Source of the DNA: an uncultured Oscillospiraceae bacterium
Lineage (GTDB): Bacteria > Bacillota > Clostridia > Oscillospirales > Oscillospiraceae
Assembly: GCA_934646175.1 (NCBI GenBank)
Contig: CAKUEI010000002.1
Coordinates: 1 to 44,030 of the forward strand
DNA: 44,030 bases
Reading direction: 5' to 3'
Numbering within the stretch: the stretch's first letter is position 1; each line of letters opens with the position of its first letter. Of this stretch, positions 1 to 6,992 are shown piece by piece. The notes under the pieces are model-generated. The model searched no databases. It saw only the letters and a list, made by a program, of their open reading frames with translations, and was not told where the DNA came from. The position numbers and the translations under genes are program-made.

Positions 1-1
1 C

Positions 2-30
2 AGTATATCAACTTCGCCGCTCTTTTGCAA
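2..30 (-). promoter_or_regulatory. Sigma-A-type promoter firing off the left edge
   Basis: On the minus strand TTGCAA (positions 30-25) and TATACT (7-2) are 17 bases apart, a good sigma-A arrangement. It would drive a gene lying to the left of the window, divergent from the XRE regulator. Its target cannot be seen. Confidence 0.45.
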
Positions 31-137
31 CACAAACTCGCCATCCTGCATTTTTTCTGAATTTTTTCCCAGCAAATTCCACGGTTATGCAATTATGTTT
101 TTCTTTCGATTCATTCCGTAAAATTTTTCGCGTCCTC

Positions 138-165
138 TTGACATGAACTTTCCTAATATTATAAT
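138..165 (+). promoter_or_regulatory. Promoter of the XRE/cupin regulator gene
   Basis: TTGACA (138-143) and TATAAT (160-165) are both consensus, with a 16-base spacer. The expected transcription start near 172 lies just before the ribosome binding site AAAGGGGG (183-190). The regulator therefore has its own promoter, separate from that of the activase. Confidence 0.8.
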
Positions 166-199
166 GTAGTATCATTCCATCCAAAGGGGGCGGCACGCC

Positions 200-742
200 A
201 TGACTATCGGCGAAGCACTCAAGCAATCCCGCAAGCGCTTCGGCTACACGCTGAAGGATCTTGCACAAAAAACACACTTTTCCGTCAGCTACCTCAGTAA
301 TGTAGAGCGCGGCGCCACCAGCCCCACCCTTGCGGCTATGGAGATCCTGTGCAACGCCCTCCGGCTGGACCTCATCGAACTGCTGAAGGCCGAGCGCAGT
401 CCCTCCCCCCTGCTGAAGAAGGCGGACCGCACCCAGCTCTACGCCGATCGGGACGGCGTGCTGGAAAACATCGTGGCCGATAACGACGTGTTCCGCTGCA
501 CCTCCTATACCATGAACCCTCATTTCCGCGACTCCATCCGCCTGCCTGACGGTGACAAGGGCGACGTGGTGGGCTACCTGCTCTCCGGCCAGCTGGAGCT
601 GGACCTCAACGGCACCGTCTATCACATGGACCACGGCGACACCATTTTCATCCCAAGCGGCCTGCCCTACAGCTTCCGCCAGCTGGGGGAGGAGAAAAAT
701 GTCACCCTATGGTTCTACCTCCGTCGCTTCGCCACCATGTAA
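200..742 (+). CDS. XRE-family transcriptional regulator with cupin sensor domain
   Basis: The 180-residue protein has an N-terminal lambda-repressor-type helix-turn-helix (about residues 3-62, with SVSYLSNVERG as the recognition helix region). A C-terminal double-stranded beta-helix (cupin) follows at about 105-175, ending in GDTIFIPSGLPYSF. In metal-binding cupins the last motif usually carries a His where this protein has Tyr, so small-molecule sensing without a metal is plausible. The ATG follows AAAGGGGGC by 9 bases. It lies directly upstream of the glycyl radical activase, whose own promoter begins 85 bases after the stop, so I infer it controls that operon. Neither the effector nor the direction of regulation can be read from the sequence. 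Confidence 0.88.
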   Translation: MTIGEALKQSRKRFGYTLKDLAQKTHFSVSYLSNVERGATSPTLAAMEILCNALRLDLIELLKAERSPSPLLKKADRTQLYADRDGVLENIVADNDVFRCTSYTMNPHFRDSIRLPDGDKGDVVGYLLSGQLELDLNGTVYHMDHGDTIFIPSGLPYSFRQLGEEKNVTLWFYLRRFATM

Positions 743-826
743 CCGTTGCCCTTCCCTTTCATTTTTCTTTTATTGTAAAATTTCCCGCTCTGTTTTACCG
801 AAATTTCCACAAAATAAAAATTTCAG

Positions 827-856
827 TTGACAGGTCTCGTCTTTCTCTACTATTCT
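827..856 (+). promoter_or_regulatory. Promoter of the glycyl radical enzyme operon
   Basis: TTGACA (827-832) and TATTCT (851-856) are separated by 18 bases, between the regulator gene and the activase. The AT-rich stretch upstream (760-825) is a natural place for regulator binding, but I see no convincing operator repeat. Confidence 0.7.
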
Positions 857-892
857 TAGTGTATCAAATGCGTGTAAAAGGGGGCAAGCCCG

Positions 893-1816
893 TTGTCAGA
901 GCTTACCGGCTGCGTCGGCGGCATCCAGAAATATTCTACCAGCGACGGGCCGGGCATCCGCACTTCCGTCTTCCTGAAGGGCTGCCCGCTCAAATGCCGC
1001 TGGTGCCATAATCCGGAGCTTATCCATCCGGAAAAGCAGTTCCTCTTCACGGCTCAGAAGTGCATCGGCTGCGGCAACTGCGTCAATGCCTGCCCCACCG
1101 GCGCCTTAACGCACGACGGTCAACGGGTCCACATCGACGAATCCGTCTGCGCCCATTGCTACGCTTGCGTGGACCGCTGCTACAGCGAGGCGCTGCGCCT
1201 CGCCGGCAAAGACATGACCGTGGACGAGGTCATGAAGCTGGTCCGTCAGGATAAGGGCTATTTCGACCGCACCGGCGGCGGCATGACCATCAGCGGCGGC
1301 GAGCTGCTCATGCAGCCCGTTTTCGCCGAGGCCCTGCTGGACGCCGCCAAAGCGGAAGGCATCGGCGTCGCGCTGGATACCTGCGGCTTCGGCAGCGGTG
1401 AGACCCTCTTCCGCATGGCAAAAAAAGCCGATTATGTTCTTTACGACATCAAGGGCGTGGATGAAGAAACGCACCTCGCCTGCACCGCCGTTCCTTCCGG
1501 CCCCATTCTCCGCAATCTGGAGCTGCTCTGTTCCGATCCCGACGTCCGGAAAAAGATCTGGATCCGTATGCCTCTCATTCAGGGTCTCAACGACGGGGAG
1601 GATATGATGCGCCGCACCGCGGAATTTCTGGAGAAAAATGGCCTTACCTACGCCACCCTCTTTCCCTATCACGAGCTGGGCATTTCCAAATATAAAAGCC
1701 TCGGTCAGGATTACGAGAATTTCCAGCCCCCGGACAGCGACCATCTTCACTGGATTCAGTCCCTCTTCGCACAGCACGGCTGCAAGGCCGACATTCTGGG
1801 TGAAGCGGTCCAATAA
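893..1816 (+). CDS. Glycyl radical enzyme activating protein (radical SAM)
   Basis: This radical SAM activase generates the glycyl radical on its partner enzyme. The radical SAM cluster motif is C31-x3-C35-x2-C38 (CPLKCRWC). Two extra ferredoxin-type Cys sets follow: C57/C60/C63/C67 and C86/C89/C92/C96. This two-cluster insert is typical of activases for dehydratase, lyase and decarboxylase glycyl radical enzymes rather than PflA. TISGGE (132-137) is the SAM-binding glycine motif. The start is a TTG preceded by AAAGGGGGC (878-886); the protein is then 307 residues, normal for the family. The partner enzyme begins 54 bases downstream in the same direction, so the two form an operon. Confidence 0.93.
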   Translation: MSELTGCVGGIQKYSTSDGPGIRTSVFLKGCPLKCRWCHNPELIHPEKQFLFTAQKCIGCGNCVNACPTGALTHDGQRVHIDESVCAHCYACVDRCYSEALRLAGKDMTVDEVMKLVRQDKGYFDRTGGGMTISGGELLMQPVFAEALLDAAKAEGIGVALDTCGFGSGETLFRMAKKADYVLYDIKGVDEETHLACTAVPSGPILRNLELLCSDPDVRKKIWIRMPLIQGLNDGEDMMRRTAEFLEKNGLTYATLFPYHELGISKYKSLGQDYENFQPPDSDHLHWIQSLFAQHGCKADILGEAVQ

Positions 1817-1870
1817 ATTAACTCTCTGCGTCTTTTACGCAGTCCATAAGTAACCAAGGAGGTAATCATT

Positions 1871-4234
1871 ATGACAGAACGGGTACAAAAGCTGCGCCGT
1901 CAGCTTCTTGACGTCAAGCCGGAGATCAGCATTGAGCGTCTGCGCATCGAGAACCAGTCTGTAAAGGATCTGGCTGGTCTCCCCATCCCCCTCTTCCGCG
2001 CCAACATTTTCAAGAACGTGATGGAGCAGAAGACCGTCCGCATCTACGAGGGCGAGTTGCTGGTGGGCACCGTGACTGAAAAGGTCCGCGCCTCCGACAT
2101 TTTCCCCGAGTACTATTCCGGCAAGCTCTGGCTGTACGATACTCTGCCCACCATCTCCACCCGTAAGTGCGACCCCTTCGAGATCTCCGAGGAAGAGATC
2201 CGTGAAGCTATCGAGCTCATCCACCCCTGGGATGGCCGCGCCACGGAAGAGATTTGCCTTTCCAACATCCCCCGCTACCTGCTGGACCGGGAAGAAGCCG
2301 GTGTCTACAAATCCGGCAATAAGGGCGGCGTCTCCGGCCATATCCATCCCAATTACGAGCGCATGATGGAGGGCGGCTTCCGCCTTCAGATCCAGCGCTG
2401 CGAAAAGCTCATTGAGGACGCCATGGCCACCGAAATGACCGTGGACACCATGAAGAAGATCGAGTACTGGAAAGCCACCATCATCTGCCTCGAGGCCGTC
2501 ATCACCTACGCCCACCGTCTGGCGGACGAAGCGGAACGTCAGGCCGCCGAGTGTGCCGATGAGCAGCGCAAAGCAGAACTTCACCAGATCGCCGCCAACT
2601 GCCGTCAGGTGCCCGAGTTCGCCCCCCAGACCTTCTGGCAGGCACTGCAGTTCCAGTGGTTCATTGAGATGTCCCTGAATGTGGAGGCCGACTCCTACGC
2701 CACCGGCCTGGGCCGCTTCGATGTGAACCTCGGCAAGTATCTGGACGCCGACAAAGCAAGCGGTGCCATCACCGACGAGCAGGCGAAAGAGCTGCTGGAG
2801 CTGCTCTTCATCAAGGTCACCGCCATCGTCAACCTCAGCGATAACTACTATAGCCAGGCGGATGCCGGCTATCCCATGTGGCAGGTCCTCATGATCGGCG
2901 GCATCGACCGTGAGGGCAACGACGTCACCAACGACCTGAGCTATCTGGTGCTGGACGCCGCCAGCGAGGTAAAGCTGGCTCAGCCCGCCATCGCCCTTCG
3001 CGTCCACGACAATATGCCCGAGGACCTCATGCGTAAGGGCGTCTCCATGGTTCAGGACGGGCAGGCCAACCCCGCCTTCTTCAGCGATAAGGTTGCCATG
3101 CAGATCTGCCTGGATAAGGGCTACTCCATCGAAGATGCCCGTGACTGGATCATCATCGGCTGCGTGGAGCCTCACGGCGGCCGCGGCGCTACGGACGGAA
3201 GCCCCGTGGGCGGCTACGTCAGCGGCCCCAAGTGCCTGGAAATGGTGCTGCATAACGGCGTAGATCCCGTCACCGGCAAAAAGCTGGGCCTGGAGACCGG
3301 CGATCCCCTCACCTTCACCTGTAAGGAAGACTTGGTAGAGGCCGTGAAGAAGCAGATCATCAACGCCTGGACCCTCCTCACCCGCGAGCACTGCATCACC
3401 CAGTCTATTCAGAAGAATGTCCCCGCGGTGTACGCCTCCTCCCTCATCGACGGCTGCATCGAAAAGGGCATGTCCATTCAGGAGGGCGGCCCCGTCCACT
3501 GCTTCGTCAACACCTTCATCTGCGGCGCCGCCACTGTGGGCGACTCCATCGCCGCCATCGACTACGCCGTCTTCCAGAAGCATATCCTCACCATGGAGGA
3601 ACTCATTCACCTGTGTGACACCAACTTCGAGGGCGCGGAGGACCTGCGCCAGATGCTGGTAAACCGCGCACCCAAGTTCGGCAACGATAACCCCGAAGTC
3701 GACCAGATGGTCTCCGACATCGTGTCGGCCGCTGTGGTTGAAATCGCCAAGATCTCCGATGCCCGCGGCGGCAAGTTCAGCCCCGGCAACTTGTCTCAGA
3801 CCTATAACGTCACCCTGGGCTCTCACGTGGGCGCCACGCCGGACGGCCGTAAGGCCTTCACTGCCCTCAGTGACAACGCCTCCCCCACCATGGGGCGCGA
3901 CGTCAGTGGCCCCACCGCCGCCGCCAACTCCGTGGCTCACATGAACCAGAAGGTCTGCCACGGCGGCGTGCTGTATAACCTCCGCTTCGACCCCCGCGGC
4001 GTCTCCGGCGAATCCGGTAAGGACATCATCGAGGGTGTCATCCGTGAATTCATGGAAGGCGGCGAGCATATCCAGATCAACGTGGTGGACGATGCCACCC
4101 TCCGCGCCGCTCAGGTCCATCCGGAAGATTACCGCGACCTGGTGGTCCGCGTGGCCGGCTATCTCGCCTACTTCACCGAGCTGGATAAGGGCGTGCAGGA
4201 CATCATCATCGCCCGCACCGCTCACTGCAGCTGA
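1871..4234 (+). CDS. Glycyl radical enzyme of the PFL/dehydratase family, substrate unknown
   Basis: This 787-residue protein has the family architecture. The thiyl-radical Cys431 sits in the motif GCVEP with Glu433, the general-base position shared by eliminating glycyl radical enzymes, and the C-terminal glycyl loop is RVAGYLAYF with Gly763 as radical site. The Glu argues for a dehydratase, lyase or decarboxylase over a true pyruvate formate-lyase. The loop has Leu where many relatives have Ser after GY. Residues around the Cys (HGGRGATDGSPVGG) do not match the choline lyase, glycerol dehydratase or hydroxyproline dehydratase patterns I can recall, and no transporter, microcompartment or pathway gene adjoins it. 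The start ATG follows GGAGG by 8 bases. The product would need strict anaerobiosis. Confidence 0.92.
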   Translation: MTERVQKLRRQLLDVKPEISIERLRIENQSVKDLAGLPIPLFRANIFKNVMEQKTVRIYEGELLVGTVTEKVRASDIFPEYYSGKLWLYDTLPTISTRKCDPFEISEEEIREAIELIHPWDGRATEEICLSNIPRYLLDREEAGVYKSGNKGGVSGHIHPNYERMMEGGFRLQIQRCEKLIEDAMATEMTVDTMKKIEYWKATIICLEAVITYAHRLADEAERQAAECADEQRKAELHQIAANCRQVPEFAPQTFWQALQFQWFIEMSLNVEADSYATGLGRFDVNLGKYLDADKASGAITDEQAKELLELLFIKVTAIVNLSDNYYSQADAGYPMWQVLMIGGIDREGNDVTNDLSYLVLDAASEVKLAQPAIALRVHDNMPEDLMRKGVSMVQDGQANPAFFSDKVAMQICLDKGYSIEDARDWIIIGCVEPHGGRGATDGSPVGGYVSGPKCLEMVLHNGVDPVTGKKLGLETGDPLTFTCKEDLVEAVKKQIINAWTLLTREHCITQSIQKNVPAVYASSLIDGCIEKGMSIQEGGPVHCFVNTFICGAATVGDSIAAIDYAVFQKHILTMEELIHLCDTNFEGAEDLRQMLVNRAPKFGNDNPEVDQMVSDIVSAAVVEIAKISDARGGKFSPGNLSQTYNVTLGSHVGATPDGRKAFTALSDNASPTMGRDVSGPTAAANSVAHMNQKVCHGGVLYNLRFDPRGVSGESGKDIIEGVIREFMEGGEHIQINVVDDATLRAAQVHPEDYRDLVVRVAGYLAYFTELDKGVQDIIIARTAHCS

Positions 4235-4248
4235 TTTTCAAACATAAA

Positions 4249-4289
4249 CCGCCCCGGGCACTTTGCGGTGCCCGGGGCGGTTTTCTTTT
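4249..4289 (+). terminator. Rho-independent terminator of the glycyl radical operon
   Basis: A perfect 13-base-pair GC-rich stem (4249-4261 with 4268-4280) and a 6-base loop are followed by TTTTCTTTT, 14 bases after the stop of the glycyl radical enzyme. Confidence 0.92.
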
Positions 4290-4304
4290 CCTGCGATCTG
4301 GCTC

Positions 4305-4412
4305 TTACAGCCACCATTCCGGAGTCAACTCCTCCAGGGTGACCGTTCTTTCTTGTTCAAAATCCAGCATGACCTCCACCGCGCGGTATAGCTCGCCCCA
4401 TATCGCTTTCAT
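4305..4412 (-). CDS. Possible 35-residue small protein
   Basis: A minus-strand ORF starts with ATG at 4412 after a reasonable ribosome site (GAGGGG, 5 bases away) and encodes MKAIWGELYR followed by an acidic stretch ending in PEWWL. It would be soluble, acidic and rich in Trp and Glu. It lies between the hairpin at 4451-4487 and the glycyl radical operon terminator. No clear promoter is visible in the gap, so expression would need read-through from the MGMT-family gene. I do not recognise a family. Codon choice is compatible with coding but the length gives little statistical support. Confidence 0.35.
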   Translation of the reverse strand: MKAIWGELYRAVEVMLDFEQERTVTLEELTPEWWL

Positions 4413-4450
4413 TTCTTCCCCTCTGTCCTTTTCGTCTATTGCGGATACAA

Positions 4451-4487
4451 AAACAGCCGCGGCAGCTTGAACTGACGCGGCTGTTTT
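4451..4487 (-). terminator. Terminator downstream of the prfC/MGMT operon
   Basis: An 11-base-pair stem (4451-4461 with 4476-4486) has T-rich flanks on both strands and could work in either direction. Its position just past the MGMT-family stop codon fits termination of that minus-strand operon. Confidence 0.8.
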
Positions 4488-4502
4488 CTTCGCGTTTCCC
4501 GT

Positions 4503-4796
4503 TTATCCGTTCCAGAAGGCCTCTTCCAGGTTCACCGTCCCGTCTTCCCGGAACGGCACCCCCTCCATCTCCAGCAGCAGCCGGTGGGTCTCCTTCCCCA
4601 TGGGGGAAAAGGCGTCGCTCAGTCCGCCGAACCGATTCACCACCCGGTGACAGGGCACATCTCCCGGCGCATCGTGCATGGCGTATCCCACCGCCCGGGA
4701 AAGCCGTGGGTTTCCCAGCAGCTTTGCCACCGCGCCGTAAGTGGTCACCCTTCCGGGCGGCACCTTCCGCACCGCATCCCAGACCTTCCGGAACAT
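4503..4796 (-). CDS. MGMT-family (O6-alkylguanine-DNA alkyltransferase-like) protein
   Basis: The 97-residue protein corresponds to the C-terminal DNA-binding/active-site domain of O6-methylguanine-DNA methyltransferase. It has the helix-turn-helix stretch RVTTYGAVAKLLG, then the acceptor motif PCHRV (48-52) with Cys49 intact. It is therefore not a Trp- or Ala-substituted alkyltransferase-like protein. It lacks the N-terminal ribonuclease-like domain of Ada/Ogt. I chose ATG 4796 because GAGG stands 5 bases upstream. A GTG at 4811 overlapping the prfC stop (GTGA) is an alternative that would couple translation to prfC. It shares a transcript with prfC. Confidence 0.85.
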   Translation of the reverse strand: MFRKVWDAVRKVPPGRVTTYGAVAKLLGNPRLSRAVGYAMHDAPGDVPCHRVVNRFGGLSDAFSPMGKETHRLLLEMEGVPFREDGTVNLEEAFWNG

Positions 4797-4807
4797 TCCT
4801 TCCTCGC

Positions 4808-6415
4808 TCACTGGATGCTCTTCACGCCGCCGAATTCCAGCAGCTTGATGTTCTTGTTGCGCTCGCTCACCCAGTTGATGCTCCACTGGCTGGCAAACAG
4901 CAGCAACTGATTGCCCTTATAGTCCTCCACCAGCTTGCCGTCGGTGCCCAGGATCAGGTCCTCCTCCTTCACCGGCTCGCCGTCTTCGGTCTCGATCCAG
5001 CGCAGGTACTCGTAAGGAAGTCCTTCCGTGTAAAGTTCTACATTGTACTCATTGCGCAGCCGGTATTCCAGCACGTCGAACTGCAGGGTGCCCACCACGC
5101 CCACAATGACCTCTTCCATGCCGGAATACGGGGTCTTGAAGATCTGGATGGCGCCTTCCTGGGCGATCTGCTCCATGCCTTTCAAAAACTGCTTGCGTTT
5201 CATGGTGTCCACGCTGCGCACCCGCTGAAAATGCTCCGGAGCAAAGGTTGGGATGGGGTCGAAGGTGAACTTTTTCCCCGGCGCACACAGGGTGTCGCCG
5301 ATCGAGAAAATGCCCGGATCAAACACACCCATGATATCCCCGGCATAGGCTTCCTCAATGATTTCCCGCTCCGACGCCATGATCTGCTGGGGACGGGACA
5401 GGCGGATCTTCTTCCCGCCCTGCACGTGGTAGACCTCTTTGTCTGCCTCGAACTTGCCGGACACCACCCGCATAAAGGCGATGCGGTCCCGGTGGGCCTT
5501 GTTCATGTTCGCCTGAATTTTGAATACGAAGGCGGAAAATCCCGGATCGAAGGAATCCACCATCCCCTCCGAGCAGTGTCGGGGCAGCGGTGCCGTGGTC
5601 ATGCGCAGGAAGTCTTCCAAAAACGGCTCCACGCCGAAATTCGTAAGCGCCGAGCCAAAGAACACCGGTGACAGCTTCCCGTGGCGCACCCGCTCCATGT
5701 CGAATTCGCAGGCTGCTCCGTCCAGCAGCTCAATGTCATCGGACAACTGGCCATGCAGATTTGCACCAATCAGCTCGTCCAGCGCCGGGTCATCCAGCGC
5801 CACTTCTGTGGCCGTGGCGGCCTTGCTGCCGCCATTGCCGGTAAAGTGGATAATGGCCTTCTTGTTCCGGTCGTAAACGCCCTTGAACTCCTTGCCGCAG
5901 CCGATCGGCCAGTTCACCGGATAGGTCTCAATGCCCAGTTCCTTCTCAATCTCCTCACACAGCTCAAAGGGGTCCCGGGCCTCCCGGTCCATCTTGTTGA
6001 TAAAGGTGAAAATGGGGATATCCCGCAGCACGCACACCTTGAACAGCTTTCTGGTCTGGGCCTCCACGCCCTTGGCCGCATCGATCACCATCACAGCACT
6101 GTCTGCTGCCATCAGGGTGCGGTAGGTGTCCTCAGAAAAGTCCTGGTGCCCCGGCGTGTCCAGAATGTTGATGCAGTAGCCCTCATACTGAAACTGCATC
6201 ACCGAACTGGTCACCGAGATACCACGCTGTTTTTCGATCTCCATCCAGTCCGACGTGGCGGCCCGGGTGTTCTTTTTGCCCTTGACCTGTCCGGCCTGGG
6301 CAATGGCGCCGCCGTACAGCAGGAATTTTTCCGTCAGCGTGGTCTTGCCGGCATCAGGGTGGCTGATGATGGCAAAGGTCCGCCGCCGCTTGATCTCAGA
6401 ATCCAATTGTGCCAA
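4808..6415 (-). CDS. prfC: Peptide chain release factor 3
   Basis: RF3 is a translational GTPase that recycles RF1/RF2 from the ribosome after peptide release. GTPase motifs are clear: DAGKTT (21-26), DTPGHQDF (86-93) and NKMD (140-143). Full length is 535 residues, normal for the family, and the C-terminal region carries RF3-type sequence such as LQFDVLEYRL. The start is TTG at 6415 with GGGAGG 8 bases upstream; no in-frame ATG lies nearby. A possible promoter at 6561-6589 gives a leader of roughly 140 bases with hairpin potential. The MGMT-family gene follows with at most a 4-base overlap. Confidence 0.96.
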   Translation of the reverse strand: MAQLDSEIKRRRTFAIISHPDAGKTTLTEKFLLYGGAIAQAGQVKGKKNTRAATSDWMEIEKQRGISVTSSVMQFQYEGYCINILDTPGHQDFSEDTYRTLMAADSAVMVIDAAKGVEAQTRKLFKVCVLRDIPIFTFINKMDREARDPFELCEEIEKELGIETYPVNWPIGCGKEFKGVYDRNKKAIIHFTGNGGSKAATATEVALDDPALDELIGANLHGQLSDDIELLDGAACEFDMERVRHGKLSPVFFGSALTNFGVEPFLEDFLRMTTAPLPRHCSEGMVDSFDPGFSAFVFKIQANMNKAHRDRIAFMRVVSGKFEADKEVYHVQGGKKIRLSRPQQIMASEREIIEEAYAGDIMGVFDPGIFSIGDTLCAPGKKFTFDPIPTFAPEHFQRVRSVDTMKRKQFLKGMEQIAQEGAIQIFKTPYSGMEEVIVGVVGTLQFDVLEYRLRNEYNVELYTEGLPYEYLRWIETEDGEPVKEEDLILGTDGKLVEDYKGNQLLLFASQWSINWVSERNKNIKLLEFGGVKSIQ

Positions 6416-6429
6416 TGAAATGACCTCCC

Positions 6430-6556
6430 ATATCTCAATGAGGGCTCGTCCGTCTCCCTCGCAAAGGCGCTCTTCCCGCGCTCAGGGGAGACAGCTCCGA
6501 CCCATCCGGCGCTCCGCCTTTCCGGCCAAAAACGCACTCCTCCCATTTTCATTCTT
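6430..6556 (-). promoter_or_regulatory. Structured 5' leader of prfC (candidate)
   Basis: Between the putative promoter and the prfC start, the minus-strand RNA can form a long hairpin. GTCTCCC (plus coordinates 6452-6458) pairs with GGGAGAC (6486-6492), and an inner GCGC/GCGC stem (6467-6470 with 6478-6481) lies inside it. A second GC-rich hairpin (GGCG/CGCC, around 6508-6518) lies upstream. The Shine-Dalgarno GGGAGG is preceded by CCTC, which could partly mask it. I do not recognise a named RNA family. Confidence 0.35.
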
Positions 6557-6560
6557 CGGT

Positions 6561-6589
6561 AGTGTACCATATTTTCCTTGAAAAGTCAT
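6561..6589 (-). promoter_or_regulatory. Possible prfC promoter
   Basis: On the minus strand ATGACT (6589-6584) and TACACT (6566-6561) are separated by 17 bases. The match is moderate. It back-to-back neighbours the promoter of the small membrane protein gene. Confidence 0.45.
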
Positions 6590-6608
6590 GGTCTTTCCTA
6601 AAAATGTA

Positions 6609-6637
6609 TTGTACTTTTTCCAAAAAGCGTGTAAACT
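6609..6637 (+). promoter_or_regulatory. Promoter of the 64-residue membrane protein gene
   Basis: TTGTAC (6609-6614) and TAAACT (6632-6637) with a 17-base spacer lie 33 bases before the start codon. Confidence 0.6.
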
Positions 6638-6669
6638 ATAGGATACAAATTGAAAAGGAGGCGTTTCCT

Positions 6670-6864
6670 ATGAAAGTCGCCCGTTTTGTACTGAAGATCA
6701 TTGCCGTTTCCATGGCGACCGCCGCGGTCATCTGCTGCATCATCGCCTATTGGGATAAGATCTGCGACCTGTTCGGCCGCGCTGCTCGGTTCCTGCGCGA
6801 AAAGTCGGCCCACTGCCCTCTGCGCGCCTCGGAATATGACGACTACGCCGACGATTGGGATTGA
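6670..6864 (+). CDS. Small single-pass membrane protein, unknown function
   Basis: The 64-residue protein has a basic N-terminus (MKVARFVLK), one hydrophobic segment at about residues 8-27 (IIAVSMATAAVICCIIA), then an amphipathic WDKICDLFGRAARFLREK stretch and an acidic tail ending EYDDYADDWD. The real start is ATG 6670, which follows AAAGGAGG by 8 bases; extending the frame upstream would run through the promoter. Similar short helix-plus-acidic-tail proteins are common and uncharacterised in clostridia. The gene is a single unit with its own promoter and terminator. Confidence 0.75.
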   Translation: MKVARFVLKIIAVSMATAAVICCIIAYWDKICDLFGRAARFLREKSAHCPLRASEYDDYADDWD

Positions 6865-6887
6865 TCGGCCCACACTGTGACCCCTTG

Positions 6888-6919
6888 GCGGGCGCGGACT
6901 TACCGCGCCCGCTTTTTTT
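6888..6919 (+). terminator. Rho-independent terminator
   Basis: A 10-base-pair stem (6888-6897 with 6903-6912), a 5-base loop and seven T residues follow the small membrane protein gene. Confidence 0.9.
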
Positions 6920-6992
6920 GCCCTTCCGCACCCTCTCCCGCGCCCTTTTTTCTCTTCCCGCATAGGATGAAGAAAAAGAAGGAGGTCGTACC

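Noticed and set aside
1..51. A 17-codon minus-strand frame from ATG 51 running off the left edge
   Set aside because: The same bases form a well-spaced promoter (TTGCAA-17-TATACT), and no ribosome site precedes the ATG, so a coding reading is less likely.
1835..4225. A 796-codon open frame on the minus strand opposite the glycyl radical enzyme
   Set aside because: Its composition (Asp/Gly/Val/His-rich, no motifs) is what a GC-rich gene gives in an antisense frame, and the plus-strand gene has all catalytic motifs.
1871..4234. Assignment of the glycyl radical enzyme as pyruvate formate-lyase or choline trimethylamine-lyase
   Set aside because: The active-site Cys is in GCVEP rather than the adjacent Cys-Cys of pyruvate formate-lyase. 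The choline lyase-like context residues and microcompartment genes are absent.
6334..6570. A 78-codon minus-strand frame upstream of and overlapping prfC
   Set aside because: It overlaps the prfC coding start in another frame and coincides with strong RNA hairpins; treated as a leader rather than a protein.
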